This document shows, piece by piece, positions 41,850 through 52,000 of a DNA stretch of 64,000 bases (positions are counted from its first letter, which is position 1; each line of letters opens with the position of its first letter). A model generated the notes under the pieces. It did no database searches. It worked only from the letters and a program-made list of their open reading frames with translations, and was not told the origin of the DNA. The stretch is from the NCBI GenBank assembly GCA_025464995.1, contig JAODMO010000034.1:1-64000 (forward strand). Reading direction: 5' to 3'. The position numbers and the translations under genes are program-made. The DNA comes from Microbacteriaceae bacterium (GTDB taxonomy: Bacteria > Actinomycetota > Actinomycetes > Actinomycetales > Microbacteriaceae).

Positions 41850-42719
41850 CTAGCCTTCTTCGCTGTGGTCAACCGCGCCGGTGCCGGGCAGGTTGGTGTT
41901 GGTGTTGTACTCCGGGCCGAGGCGACCCTCGAAGCCCGCGGCACGCTGGCTGTCGATGTAGGCGTCGTAGTCGTCTTGCGACACCACCTTCACCTCGAAC
42001 AGCATGAGCGAGTGGTATTCACCACACAGCTCGGCGCACTTGCCCTGGTAGGTGCCGACCTTCGTCGGCGTGAAGTACATGTGGTTCGTCTTGCCGGGGA
42101 TCATGTCCTTCTTGTACAAGAAGTCGATGACCCAGAAGGAGTGGATGACATCGCGAGACTCGATGTCGATCTGCACCTTCTTGTCGACCGGCAGGTACAA
42201 CACCGGAAGCACGTCGGTGTCGACGCTGTCGCTGGTGTCCAGCTCCTGAGCCTGGATGCCCGTGCTGTAGACCTTCTCGTTCAGGTAGTTGAAGTCCCAT
42301 GCCCAGCGCTTGCCGAAGACCTCGATCTTGACGTCGGGCTTGCCCGGGTCGCTCTCGATGGCCGACTGGTCACGCGCAGTGAACGCGAAGAAGCCGAGGA
42401 CGAGGATGAGGGGCACGATCGTGTAGAAGATCTCGACCGGGAGGTTGTAGCGAAGCTGTACGGGGAGACCCGTCTGGCCCTTGCGGCGGCGGTACGCCAC
42501 GGCGGCCCAGATGACGAGCCCCCAGGTGGTGACACCGACGACGAGGAGAACGATCCACGACGTCACCCACAGGCCCATGATGCGGCTCGTGTGGTTCGTC
42601 GTATCGGGATCGCCGGGCAGCCAGCCCTGCAGTTGGGCCTGCGTGCACCCGGCGAGTACCACCGAGACTGCTACCGCGATGGGGATGATTGCCCATCGAC
42701 TTAGGCGTTTGGAGCGCAC
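41850..42719 (-). CDS. ctaC: cytochrome c oxidase subunit II CtaC
   Basis: 289 residues. The signal peptide ends in lipobox VLAGC, so Cys25 is probably lipid-modified. Two membrane helices (about 52-75 and 100-125) precede a cupredoxin domain with the CuA ligands [12 protein letters not shown] (Cys-x3-Cys-x3-His-x2-Met). GTG 42719 was chosen over a 70-residue N-terminal extension because GAGAGG lies 8 nt upstream and the signal peptide then starts correctly. It heads the operon ctaC-ctaD-ctaF. Confidence 0.95.
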   Translation of the reverse strand: MRSKRLSRWAIIPIAVAVSVVLAGCTQAQLQGWLPGDPDTTNHTSRIMGLWVTSWIVLLVVGVTTWGLVIWAAVAYRRRKGQTGLPVQLRYNLPVEIFYTIVPLILVLGFFAFTARDQSAIESDPGKPDVKIEVFGKRWAWDFNYLNEKVYSTGIQAQELDTSDSVDTDVLPVLYLPVDKKVQIDIESRDVIHSFWVIDFLYKKDMIPGKTNHMYFTPTKVGTYQGKCAELCGEYHSLMLFEVKVVSQDDYDAYIDSQRAAGFEGRLGPEYNTNTNLPGTGAVDHSEEG

Positions 42720-42770
42720 CTGGAACCTCTCGGATGACACGGACTGGAACCCTACGAGTCTATAACGTCG

Positions 42771-42802
42771 AAGGGGCGCCGACCTCCCGGTCGGCGCCCC
42801 TT
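42771..42802 (-). terminator. intrinsic terminator after erpA
   Basis: A perfect 13-bp stem, AAGGGGCGCCGAC paired with GTCGGCGCCCCTT, closes a 6-nt loop. It lies 24 nt after the erpA stop and upstream of ctaC, both on the minus strand, so it separates the two transcription units. The T-tract is short. Confidence 0.72.
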
Positions 42803-42825
42803 GCGCGTCGTGTCTCGCCCGATTA

Positions 42826-43206
42826 TCAGTGGAACGAATCCCCACACGCGCAGCTTCCCGCGGCGTTGGGGTTGTCGATGGTGAAGCCCTGCTTCTGAAT
42901 CGTGTCTTCGAAATCGATCGACGCGCCATCGAGGTAGGGCACGCTCATCTTGTCGACGACGACCTCGACGCCGTCGCCGAATTCGACGGAGACGTCGCCG
43001 TCGAGGAAGCGCTCGTCGAAGTAGAGCTGGTAGATGAGACCGGAGCATCCGCCGGGCTGAACGGCGACGCGCAGGCGCAAGTCGTCACGACCCTCCTGCG
43101 TCATGAGGCTGCGGACCTTCTGTGCCGCGGCATCCGAGAGCCCGACTCCATGGGCAGCGGGCGCGACGGTGTCCTGCTCGGGGGAGGTCAGAGTGGTGTC
43201 AGTCAT
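42826..43206 (-). CDS. erpA: iron-sulfur cluster insertion protein, HesB/IscA type (ErpA)
   Basis: 126 residues of the A-type carrier family that delivers [4Fe-4S] or [2Fe-2S] clusters. The three conserved cysteines are visible in QPGGCSGLIYQLYF and in SCACGDSFH at the end. The N-terminal 35 residues are a variable extension. It sits beside the cytochrome oxidase genes, as in many actinobacteria, where the respiratory enzymes need clusters. ATG 43206 follows a leaderless -10 element. Confidence 0.93.
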   Translation of the reverse strand: MTDTTLTSPEQDTVAPAAHGVGLSDAAAQKVRSLMTQEGRDDLRLRVAVQPGGCSGLIYQLYFDERFLDGDVSVEFGDGVEVVVDKMSVPYLDGASIDFEDTIQKQGFTIDNPNAAGSCACGDSFH

Positions 43207-43212
43207 GGGTCG

Positions 43213-43218
43213 ATCCTA
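43213..43218 (-). promoter_or_regulatory. -10 element (TAGGAT) built on the M20 stop codon
   Basis: On the minus strand the TAG stop of the dipeptidase is the first half of TAGGAT, followed by CGACCC and the ATG of erpA at 43206. No Shine-Dalgarno site lies in the spacer. Confidence 0.45.
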
Positions 43219-44637
43219 CGCGCGGTCGTTGAGTTTGGCGAACAAAACGGCCTCCGTGAGGATGGCTCTCTGGAACACTCCCAGGTGCAGCGACTCGTTC
43301 GGGCTGTGGGCGCGGGAGTCGGGGTCTTCCACCCCGGTGACGAGGATCTGGGCGTCGCCGAACACGTCGACGAGGTCTGAGATGAACGGGATGGATCCAC
43401 CGATGCCGGTCTCGACCGGCTCGACCCCCCACGCCTCGTGCATTGCGGCCTTCGCCTCCACGGCGGCCCATCCCGAGGTGTCGACGAGGAACGGGTTGCC
43501 CTCGTCGACGTCGTCGATCGCGATGTGGGCGCCGAAGGGGGCGTGCGCAGTGAGGTGCGCCTCGAGGGCCGCGAACGCGTCACTCGCGAGCTGCCCAGGC
43601 GCAATGCGCGCGCTGAGCTTGACGGTCACCGACGGGATGAGGGTGTTCGACGCGTTGACCACGGCGGGAGCGTCGATCCCCGTGATGGTGATCGAGGGCT
43701 GCGACCACAGGCGACTGAGGATGGGGCCGGTGCCGATGGGGGTGACGCCCTCGAGCAGGCCCGTCTCCTCGCGCAGCTGCTCCTCCGGGTACTCGGGAGT
43801 CTCGCCCTCGCGGGAGGTCAGTCCGGCGACGGCGACCGAGCCGTTCTCGTCGTGCAGCGTCGCGAGCAGTCGAATCGTGGCGAGCATGGCGTCGGGAACC
43901 GCTCCCCCGAACATCCCGGAGTGTGAGGCGTGGGCGAGTGTCGAGACTGTGAGCTTGAAGGTGACGTTTCCCCGCAGGGCGACGGTAAGCGCCGGGGTCG
44001 TCACGTTCCAGTTGTCGGAGTCGGCGACGATGATGACGTCGGCGGCGAGAGCGGTCTCATGCTTCGCGAGGAAGTTGCCGAACGAGCGCGAGCCGAACTC
44101 CTCCTCCCCCTCGATGAACACCGCGAGGCCGAGGTCGAAGTCGTCCCCCACCGTGGCCACGAAGGCGCGGATGGCGGCCACGTGAGCCATGACGCCGGCC
44201 TTGTCGTCGGCGGCACCCCGCCCGTACAGCCGGTCGCCACGCACGGTCGGTTCGAACGGCGACGACTCCCAGTCGGCGGCGTTGCCCTGCGGCTGCACGT
44301 CGTGGTGGGCGTAGAGCAGGATCGTCGGCCGCCCGTTGCGCGCGGCACGGGTCGCGAGCACGGCCGGCTGCCCCAGCGCGCCGGTCGACCCGATCTCGGC
44401 CCGTGAGATCTCGACCGACTCGAAGACGCCGAGCTCGGTGAAGAGCGTCGAGACGGCCTCGGCGCTCGCCGCGACGCGGGCGGCGTCGAAGCCGTCCCAC
44501 GACACAGACGGGATGCGAACGAGGCGCGAGAGGTCGGCGATCGAGCTCGGGAGGCCGAGCTGCACGGCCTCACGGAGGGCGTCGAGCGCGCCGTGAGGGG
44601 AAGGGGAACCGGCGGCTGTCTGCTCGAAATCTGTCAT
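43216..44637 (-). CDS. M20 family dipeptidase
   Basis: 473 residues, di-zinc peptidase of the M20 PepV/CNDP-like group. Metal and catalytic motifs are YAHHDVQPQG (His-x-Asp), YGRGAADDKAGVMAH, the EGEEEFGSRS pair of Glu residues and VADSDNWN. Its closest relatives cleave dipeptides such as Cys-Gly or carnosine-type substrates. It is unrelated in detail to the M20 protein at 0.7-2.0 kb. ATG 44637 was chosen over an upstream start because a leaderless -10 hexamer precedes it. Divergent from the DUF3043 gene. Confidence 0.92.
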   Translation of the reverse strand: MTDFEQTAAGSPSPHGALDALREAVQLGLPSSIADLSRLVRIPSVSWDGFDAARVAASAEAVSTLFTELGVFESVEISRAEIGSTGALGQPAVLATRAARNGRPTILLYAHHDVQPQGNAADWESSPFEPTVRGDRLYGRGAADDKAGVMAHVAAIRAFVATVGDDFDLGLAVFIEGEEEFGSRSFGNFLAKHETALAADVIIVADSDNWNVTTPALTVALRGNVTFKLTVSTLAHASHSGMFGGAVPDAMLATIRLLATLHDENGSVAVAGLTSREGETPEYPEEQLREETGLLEGVTPIGTGPILSRLWSQPSITITGIDAPAVVNASNTLIPSVTVKLSARIAPGQLASDAFAALEAHLTAHAPFGAHIAIDDVDEGNPFLVDTSGWAAVEAKAAMHEAWGVEPVETGIGGSIPFISDLVDVFGDAQILVTGVEDPDSRAHSPNESLHLGVFQRAILTEAVLFAKLNDRA

Positions 44638-44644
44638 GGAGGTA

Positions 44645-44650
44645 ATCTTA
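44645..44650 (-). promoter_or_regulatory. -10 element (TAAGAT) of a putative leaderless promoter
   Basis: On the minus strand TAAGAT is followed by TACCTCC and the ATG at 44637. The spacer contains CCTCC rather than GGAGG, so no Shine-Dalgarno pairing is possible. Confidence 0.5.
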
Positions 44651-44677
44651 AGGCGACCCCAAGCGCAAGGACTCACC

Positions 44678-45259
44678 GTGGCCAGGAACTCGAACAGCTC
44701 GACCGACGACGACGCCGGCTACGAACTGAACCAAGACAGCATCAGCGGCAAGGGCCGTCCGACGCCCACTCGGCGTGTGCAGGAGCAGGCCCGCAAGCGT
44801 CCCCTCGTGTCCACCGATCGTGCCGAGGCACGCCGCCAGTCGCGTTCGGCCATGGCATCGGAGCGCGAGAAGCAGCGCATCGGCATGGCGAACGGCGTCG
44901 AGAAGTACATGCCCGCCCGTGACCGCGGGGTGCAGCGGCGCTACGTGCGCGACTACATCGATGCCCGCACAAGCGTCGGCGAGTTCCTGATCCCGCTCAT
45001 GGTGATCGTGCTCATCCTCACCGTGTTCCCGCAGCCCGAGGTACAGATCGCCGCGTTCGCGCTTCTGTGGCTATTCTTCATCGGCGCGGTCATCGACTGC
45101 GTGATCGTCGGCTTCATCATCCGCCGCAAGCTCGCCGCCAAGTACGGCGACGACAAGGTCGAGGCCGGACTTCGCTGGTACGCCGCGATGCGTGCCCTTC
45201 AGTTGCGCCTCATGCGGCTGCCGAAGCCGCAGGTCAAGCGGCGCCAGTACCCCGCCTGA
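44678..45259 (+). CDS. DUF3043 family membrane protein
   Basis: 193 residues. A basic, Ser/Asp-rich N-terminal region (about 1-85, with RRVQEQARKRPLV) precedes the DUF3043 core: RRYVRDYIDARTSVGEFLIP, two membrane helices (about 103-123 and 128-150) and the motif RRKLAAKYGDDKVEAGLRWYAAMRALQLR. The family is restricted to actinobacteria and has no known function. GTG 44678 has AAGGA about 8 nt upstream. It is divergent from the dipeptidase and convergent with pyrD. Confidence 0.85.
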   Translation: MARNSNSSTDDDAGYELNQDSISGKGRPTPTRRVQEQARKRPLVSTDRAEARRQSRSAMASEREKQRIGMANGVEKYMPARDRGVQRRYVRDYIDARTSVGEFLIPLMVIVLILTVFPQPEVQIAAFALLWLFFIGAVIDCVIVGFIIRRKLAAKYGDDKVEAGLRWYAAMRALQLRLMRLPKPQVKRRQYPA

Positions 45260-45330
45260 GTCGCCGGAGCCGTGGCTGCCCCCGCTGAGGCTTGTCGCGG
45301 TGCGCGCCGCGAGCGACGCTCGGCGTCGAT

Positions 45331-46389
45331 CTACTCGGCGGCCGGGCTCTGGGCGACGGGGGCTGGGCGACGCGCGGCCAGGCCGCGGTTGATCGAGCGG
45401 GCCCAGAGGGGGCCGTGATAGAGGAACGCCGTGTAGCCCTGCACGAGGGTGGCGCCCGCGTCGAGGCGTGCCGCGACATCCGCAGCCGTGTCCACTCCCC
45501 CGACGGAGATGACGCAGAACTCCTCGGGAACCAACGAGCGGATGAGCACGAGCAGCTCGAGCGAGCGCGCGGCGAGCGGTGCCCCTGACAGGCCACCGGC
45601 ACCGGCGGCCTCGACGATGGAGGAGTCGGTCGTGAGCCCCTCGCGAGAGAGGGTCGTGTTGTTCGCGATGATGCCCGCGAGGCCCAGTTCGAGCGCGAGA
45701 CCCGTGATACGGCGCACCTCGTCATCGCTCAGATCGGGCGCGATCTTCACGAGCACTGGCGTGGAACCCGCCGCGGACTGCACCGCGGAGAGCAGCGGCG
45801 CGAGCCTCTCCAGCTCCTGCAGGCCGCGCAGACCAGGGGTGTTCGGCGAGCTCACATTCACCACGAGGTAGTCGGCGGCGGGTGCCAGCAGGGCGGCGCT
45901 CTCGAGGTAGTCGGAGACGGCATCATCCACGTCGACGACGCGAGACTTGCCGATGTTCACACCGATGACGGGGCGAGTCGCGCGGGAGGCCTCGCGCGCG
46001 AGCCGCGACCGCGCCGCTGCGGCCCCGTGATTGTTGAAGCCCATGCGGTTGATGACCGCGCTGTCGGCAAGGAGGCGGAACAGGCGCGGCCGCGGATTGC
46101 CGGGCTGAGGACGCGCGGTGATCGTGCCGACCTCGACGTGGCCGAATCCGAGCTGGCCAAGGCCGCGGATGGCCTTGCCGTCCTTGTCGAAGCCGGCGGC
46201 GAGACCGAAGGGCGAGTCGAAGCGGAGACCGAGTGCCGTCACTGCGAGGCTCGGATCCGGGCGGGTGATGCGGCGCACGGCCCGCCCGATGCCCAGGAGC
46301 GGAAGACGCTGGATGACGACGAAGGCGAGGTGGTGCGCCCGCTCCGGGTCGATGCGGGTGAGGACCGTGTCGAAGAAGAATCTATACAT
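45331..46389 (-). CDS. pyrD: dihydroorotate dehydrogenase (quinone), class 2 PyrD
   Basis: 352 residues. It oxidises dihydroorotate to orotate and passes electrons to quinone, the fourth step of pyrimidine synthesis, at the inner face of the membrane. Class 2 is shown by the N-terminal membrane-associating helices (MYRFFFDTVLTRIDPERAHHLAF). FMN motifs are GLAAGFDKDG, GVNIGKSR and VNVSSPNTPGLRGLQ, with the catalytic Ser in that last motif, and INVGG-like ISVGGVDTAADV. The rest of the pyr operon is not near. Confidence 0.95.
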   Translation of the reverse strand: MYRFFFDTVLTRIDPERAHHLAFVVIQRLPLLGIGRAVRRITRPDPSLAVTALGLRFDSPFGLAAGFDKDGKAIRGLGQLGFGHVEVGTITARPQPGNPRPRLFRLLADSAVINRMGFNNHGAAAARSRLAREASRATRPVIGVNIGKSRVVDVDDAVSDYLESAALLAPAADYLVVNVSSPNTPGLRGLQELERLAPLLSAVQSAAGSTPVLVKIAPDLSDDEVRRITGLALELGLAGIIANNTTLSREGLTTDSSIVEAAGAGGLSGAPLAARSLELLVLIRSLVPEEFCVISVGGVDTAADVAARLDAGATLVQGYTAFLYHGPLWARSINRGLAARRPAPVAQSPAAE

Positions 46390-46444
46390 GCTTAGGTCAG
46401 GCTACCCGCCCGAGACCGAGCGGATGACGCGGGAGCCGCTGCGC

Positions 46445-46933
46445 TCAGTCGAGGGGGCTGCCTGCTCGCTGCGGCTCGTCGGTCGACTCGTGGCTGACGC
46501 GCAGCAGGCTGATGGCGGCCTCGAAGTCGTCGAGCGAGTCGAAGCCCTGGTAGACGCTCGCGAAGCGCAGATAGGCCACCTCGTCGAGCTCGCGCAGCGG
46601 AGGAAGGATGGAGAGGCCGATGTCGTTCGCCTCGATCTGCGCGGCGCCCGTCGCGCGGATCGCCTCCTCGACCTTCTGGGCGAGAACGGCGAGATCGGTG
46701 TCGGTCACGGGTCGGCCCTGGCACGCCTTGCGCACGCCGGTCACGATCTTCTCGCGGCTGAACGGCTCGACGACCCCGTTGCGCTTGATCACGCTGAGAC
46801 TCGCGGTCTCGGTCGTCGAGAACCGGCGCCCGCACTCGGGGCACTGGCGGCGGCGACGGATCGACATGCCGTCATCGCTCGTGCGGGAGTCGACGACACG
46901 GCTGTCGGGATGGCGGCAGAAGGGGCAGAACAT
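46445..46933 (-). CDS. nrdR: transcriptional repressor NrdR
   Basis: 162 residues. The N-terminal zinc ribbon has Cys3, Cys6, Cys31 and Cys34 ([17 protein letters not shown] ... [10 protein letters not shown]). The ATP-cone domain is at about 49-139 ([20 protein letters not shown]). It senses dATP/ATP and represses ribonucleotide reductase genes. No nrd genes are in the window, so its targets lie elsewhere. ATG 46933 was chosen over a longer in-frame extension because the protein then begins exactly at the zinc ribbon. hisD follows upstream. Confidence 0.95.
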   Translation of the reverse strand: MFCPFCRHPDSRVVDSRTSDDGMSIRRRRQCPECGRRFSTTETASLSVIKRNGVVEPFSREKIVTGVRKACQGRPVTDTDLAVLAQKVEEAIRATGAAQIEANDIGLSILPPLRELDEVAYLRFASVYQGFDSLDDFEAAISLLRVSHESTDEPQRAGSPLD

Positions 46934-47009
46934 GGTGAGCCAAGCGTACCGCGCGCCCTCGTCCCGGCCGGGAGGCGTGCCGGAGGATGGACGACGCGTG
47001 GGGCGCGGC

Positions 47010-48320
47010 TCAGGCGCCGGTGAACCGGGCGGAGACCGCGTCGCCGTGGGCGGGCAGGTCTTCGGCCGAGCTGAGGGCGACAATGCGCGCCTCGACATCG
47101 TGCAGCGCCTGCCTGCTGTACTTCACCACCTGCTGGGGACGCAGGAAGGTGTAGGCGCCGAGACCGGACGAGAACCGTGACTGGCCGCCCGTCGGCAGCA
47201 CGTGGTTGGATCCGGCGAGGTAGTCGCCGAGGCTCACGGGCGAGTTCTCGCCGAGGAAGATCACGCCGGCGCTGTCGATGGAGTCGAGCACGGCGCCCGG
47301 CTCCGTGGTCTGGATCTCGAGGTGCTCGGGTCCGTAGGCGTTGCTGAACGCCGCGGCGGCGGCGAGATCGCTCACGAGCACGATCGCAGACTGCTGCCCG
47401 GCGAGGGCCTCCGCGACGCGCGCGGCGTGGTGAGTGGATGCGGCGAGAGTCGCGAGTTCGGCGCGTACCCTGTCGGCGAGGCCCTCGGAGTCGGTCACGA
47501 GTACGGCCGCTGCCATCTCGTCGTGCTCCGCCTGGCTGATGAGATCGGCGGCGATGAGCCGGGCGTCGGCCGCATCATCCGCGATCACGAGGATCTCCGT
47601 GGGGCCCGCCTCGGAGTCGATGCCGGCCACCCCGCGCACGAGGCGCTTCGCCGCGGCGACGTAGATGTTGCCCGGTCCGGTGATGACGTGCACGGGGTCG
47701 AGCCCGATGGCGGGAACGCCGTAGGCGAAGGCGCCGATGGCTCCGGCACCGCCCATGGCGTACACCTCGTCGATGCCGAGGAGACCCGCGGCCGCGAGGA
47801 TGGTGGGGTGCACGGAGCCGCCGAACTCTTTCTGTGCGGGCGAGGCGAGAGCGATGGACGAGACGCCCGCGACCTGGGCGGGAACGACGTTCATCACGAC
47901 GCTCGACGGGTAGACGGCCTTGCCGCCCGGAACGTAGAGGCCCACGCGCCGCACGGGCTGCCAGCGTTGGATGACCTCCGCGCCGTCGCCGAGCTCGGTG
48001 ACGCGGACGACAGGCAGCTGCGCCTCCGAGGCGACGGTGACGCGGCTGATCGCCTCTTCGAGAGCGGCGCGTACCGCGGGGTCGAGGTTGGCGAGTGCTG
48101 CACCGATCTCCGCGGCGTGGATGCGGATGCGTGCGGGGCGCACGCCGTCGAGGCGCTCGGCCTGGTCGAGGAGCGCCGCCTCGCCGCCCTCACGGACGGC
48201 CTCGATGAGGCCTCTCGCGATCTCCGTCGCGTCAGAGAAGTCGTTGCGCGACCGTGGCACGAGGGCATCGAGATCGACGCGATTAGGCTGGATGTTCCGG
48301 AGGTCAATGGTCTGCATCAT
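47010..48320 (-). CDS. hisD: histidinol dehydrogenase HisD
   Basis: 436 residues. It carries out the two last NAD-dependent oxidations of histidine synthesis. Visible elements are [22 protein letters not shown] (NAD site region), the catalytic [15 protein letters not shown] with the conserved Glu-His pair and the zinc region GPEHLEI. Length matches the family. The rest of the his operon is absent. ATG 48320 has GGGGAGG upstream. It ends 76 nt before nrdR. Confidence 0.96.
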   Translation of the reverse strand: MMQTIDLRNIQPNRVDLDALVPRSRNDFSDATEIARGLIEAVREGGEAALLDQAERLDGVRPARIRIHAAEIGAALANLDPAVRAALEEAISRVTVASEAQLPVVRVTELGDGAEVIQRWQPVRRVGLYVPGGKAVYPSSVVMNVVPAQVAGVSSIALASPAQKEFGGSVHPTILAAAGLLGIDEVYAMGGAGAIGAFAYGVPAIGLDPVHVITGPGNIYVAAAKRLVRGVAGIDSEAGPTEILVIADDAADARLIAADLISQAEHDEMAAAVLVTDSEGLADRVRAELATLAASTHHAARVAEALAGQQSAIVLVSDLAAAAAFSNAYGPEHLEIQTTEPGAVLDSIDSAGVIFLGENSPVSLGDYLAGSNHVLPTGGQSRFSSGLGAYTFLRPQQVVKYSRQALHDVEARIVALSSAEDLPAHGDAVSARFTGA

Positions 48321-48399
48321 GGCCTCCCCATGTTAGTTGTGCGCCGCTGGGTGCGAATGCACGGAATAGGTCGGAGCCCGGAATGATTGATCTTTACGT

Positions 48400-48897
48400 A
48401 TGAACGACGCAACTCCCCCCAGCGACCTCGAGGCCTTCAAGCAGACGTTCCGCCGCCACGCGGCAGGCGTCGCGGCGATCACGGCACTCGCCCCCGACGG
48501 AACCCCCGTCGGTTTCACGGCGACGAGCCTCGCGAGTCTCGCCGCGGTGCCGCCGCTCGTGACCTTCAACATGGCGCGAATCGCGAGCGCGTGGCCGGCC
48601 ATGACGGTGGGCAATCACCTCGCCATCCACACCCTCGGCCCGCGGTCGCGGCATCTCGCCGAGAAGCTGGCCGCCGACAATGCCGTGCGGTTCGTCGGCG
48701 ACCACTGGTCGCCCGGTCCACACGGGGTGCCGGTGCTGTCGGGGGTGACCGCATGGATGGTGGGACGCATCCTCGAGGTGCATCCGGTGCACAACAACGC
48801 CGTTGTCGTGGTGCAGATCGAGGACGGCGCACTCGGCGAGCCCGACGACGCCCTGCTCTACCACGAGCGCACCTACATGAAGCCGACCGCACTCTAG
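48400..48897 (+). CDS. flavin reductase family protein
   Basis: 165 residues of the HpaC/DIM6-NTAB flavin reductase family. The FMN-binding motif GFTATSLASLAAVPPLVTFNMARIASAW is clear, followed by the usual HTLGPRSRHLAEKLA and VVGRILEVH-type segment. Such proteins supply reduced flavin to a monooxygenase or reduce flavin with NAD(P)H. No partner oxygenase is adjacent. The plus-strand gene is divergent from hisD and convergent with dnaE. Confidence 0.9.
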   Translation: MNDATPPSDLEAFKQTFRRHAAGVAAITALAPDGTPVGFTATSLASLAAVPPLVTFNMARIASAWPAMTVGNHLAIHTLGPRSRHLAEKLAADNAVRFVGDHWSPGPHGVPVLSGVTAWMVGRILEVHPVHNNAVVVVQIEDGALGEPDDALLYHERTYMKPTAL

Positions 48898-49015
48898 TCG
48901 GGGACCGGCCGCACGTGCGGCACCGTCAGACTGAACAAGCACGCCCGACCCGAGCTGCGAACAGCGCGTCGAGGCCGGCCTCGTTAGCGCCTCGCCGGTC
49001 GCGCGACCAATCGGG

Positions 49016-52000
49016 CTAGACCAGGCAGCCGGGCCCGAGCAGGCTCTTCAGCTCCCCGAAGAAGTCGGGGGTCGTCTGCACCGCGTACGGCACCTCGAAG
49101 ATGCGCCCGGAATCGCCCCGCACGAGCCGCAGCCGCACCTCACCGTCGCCGCTGTGGCGCAGGAGCATCTCCTTGAGCGCGCGGATGGTCGGCGGTGTCG
49201 CCCGGGTGTCGGGCATCGAGATCGTGATCGACCCCGCGACTCCGGCCTGGCCCAATTCTGGCACCATGAGGCTGGAACCGTGGAGGTTCATGCCGTCGTC
49301 GCGCATGCTCACCCGGCCACGGATGACCACCACCGAGTCGTTCACAAGCTCGGGGGCGAACTCCTGATAGGCCTTGCCGAGGAACATCACGTCGATCTGG
49401 GCACCGAAGTCCTCGACCGAGATGATGCCGTACTGATTGCCGGAGTTTTTGGCGACGCGGTGTTGCACGCTCGTGATGAGACCCGCGACGGTGACGTGCT
49501 CGCCGTCGCCCGCCACATCGCCCGCCAGGAGATCGGTGATGGTGGCGCTCGCGTGCTTCGCGAGGGCGACCTCGAGGCCGGCGAGCGGATGGTCGGAGAC
49601 GTACAGGCCGAGCATCTCGCGTTCGAAGGCGAGCTTGTCGCGCTTCGCCCACTCGGGGCGATCGGGTACTTTCGAGGTCTCCTGCGGCTCGTCGAAGAGG
49701 CTGTCGAAGTCGAACCCGGCCTGGCCCGTGGCCTCCGTGCGCTTGACATTGACCGAGCCGTCGACGGCGTCCTCGTGGATCTCGAGCAGCGCACGGCGGG
49801 TGGAGCCGAGTGAGTCGAACGCTCCCGCCTTGATGAGCGACTCGACGGTGCGCTTGTTCGTGACCTGCAGGGGCACCTTGGCAAGGAAGTCGTGGAACGA
49901 CTCGAAACGCCCCTTGGCCTCGCGAGCCATGCGGATGCCCTCGACCACGTTGGCGCCCACGTTGCGCACGGCGCCGAGCCCGAAACGGATGTCGCCGATG
50001 CCGGTGCTGCCCTCAGCCGTCGGCACGGCGGTGAAGTCGACGAACGACTCGTTGACGTCGGGCGCGAGCACCTTGATTCCCATGCGCCGGCACTCGTTGA
50101 GGTACATGCCGAGCTTGTCCTTGGAGTCGCCGACACTCGTCAGCAGCGCCGCCATGTACTCGGCCGGGAAGTTCGCCTTCAGATAGGCCGTCCAGTAGCT
50201 CAGCACGCCGTAGCCGGCGCTGTGCGCCTTGTTGAAGGCGTAGTCGGCGAAGGGCATGAGGGTATCCCAGAGCACCTTCACGGCCGCCGCGCTGTAGCCG
50301 TTGCCGATCATGCCGGCCTCGAAGTCGGCGAACTGCTTGTCGAGCTCGCTCTTCTTCTTCTTGCCCATGGCACGACGCAGCACGTCCGCCTGACCGAGTG
50401 AGAACCCTGCGACCTTCTGCGCGACGAACATCACCTGCTCCTGGTACACGATGAGGCCGTACGTGATGCCGAGACTCTCGCGCAGCGGCTCCTCGAGCTC
50501 GGGATGAATCGCCTCGATCGCCTGCAGGCCGTTCTTGCGCAGCGCGTAGTTGGTGTGCGAGTTCATGCCCATGGGGCCGGGACGGTAGAGCGCGATGACG
50601 GCCGAGATGTCTTCGAAGCTCGTGGGCTTCAGCTGCTTGAGAAGGGACCGCATCGGCCCGCCGTCGAGCTGGAACACGCCGAGCGTGTCGCCCCGAGCGA
50701 GCAGGTCGTAGGTCTTCTGGTCGGCGTCGAGGTCGAGGTCTTCGATGACGAGCTTCGAACCCGTGTTCTTCTCGATCATCTTGAGCGCGTCTTCGATGAT
50801 GGTCAGGTTGCGCAGCCCGAGGAAGTCCATCTTGATGAGACCGAGGTCTTCGAGCGGCGGCTGGTCGAACTGCGTGATGATGGCGCCGTCGTCTTCGCGC
50901 TTCATGATCGGCAGCACGTCGAGGAGGGGCTCGGCGGAGAGGATGACGCCGGCCGCGTGCACGCCCCACTGGCGCTTGAGATTCTCGATGCCGAGCGCGG
51001 TCTCGAACACCTTCGCTGCCTCGGCGTCGGTCTCGATGACCGCCCGGATGTCGCTCGCCTCCTTCCAGCGGGGCGCATCCTTGTTCATGATGTCGCCGAG
51101 GGCGATGTCCTTGCCCATGATGGCGGGCGGCATCGCCTTCGTGAGCTTCTCGCCGACGGAGTACGGCATGCCGAGCACCCGCGAGCTGTCTTTGAGTGCC
51201 TGCTTGGCCTTGATGGTTCCGTAGGTGACGATCTGCGCCACCCGGTCGTCGCCGTACTTGTCGGTGACGTAACGGATGACCTCGCCACGACGACGGTCGT
51301 CGAAGTCGACGTCGACGTCGGGCATGGAGACGCGGTCGGGGTTGAGGAACCGCTCGAAGATGAGGCCGTGCGCCAGCGGGTCGAGCTCGGTGATGCCCAT
51401 GGCGTAGGAGGCCATGGAGCCGGCGGCCGAACCGCGGCCCGGGCCGACGCGGATGCCCTGCTGCTTCGCCCACGAGATGAAGTCGGCGACCACGAGGAAA
51501 TAGCCGGGGAAGCCCATCTGCTTGATGACGTCGACCTCGTACTTGGCCTGGGCGAGATGGGCCTCGGATGGCGCGTTGTGGAAACGCCGCATCATCCCCG
51601 AGGCGACCTCCTTCTCGAACCAGCTCGCCTCGGTCTCGCCCTCGGGTACGGGGAAACGCGGCATGAGGTCGCGGTGCTCGAAGTTGACCTCGCAGCGCTC
51701 GGCGATGAGCAGGGTGTTGTCGCACGCCTCGGGGTGATCGCGGAACAGGTGCCGCATCTCCGCCGCCGACTTGAGGTAGAACTCGTCGGAGTCGAACTTG
51801 AAGCGGTTCGGGTCGTCGAGCGTCGAGGCCGACTGCACGCACAGCAGAGCCGCGTGCGCCGTGGCGTCGTGCGCGTGGGTGTAGTGCAGGTCGTTCGTCG
51901 CCACGAGAGGCAGCTTGAGGTCTTTCGCGAGCCGGAAGAGGTCTTCCATGGTGCGTCGCTCGATGTCGATGCCGTGGTCCATGACCTCGGCGAAGAAGTT

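Noticed and set aside
45305-45324. Stem-loop CGCCG(c)AGC / GCTCGGCG between DUF3043 and pyrD
   Set aside because: Only a 3-nt loop, one bulge and no U-tract; in GC-rich DNA such stems arise often. Not called a terminator.
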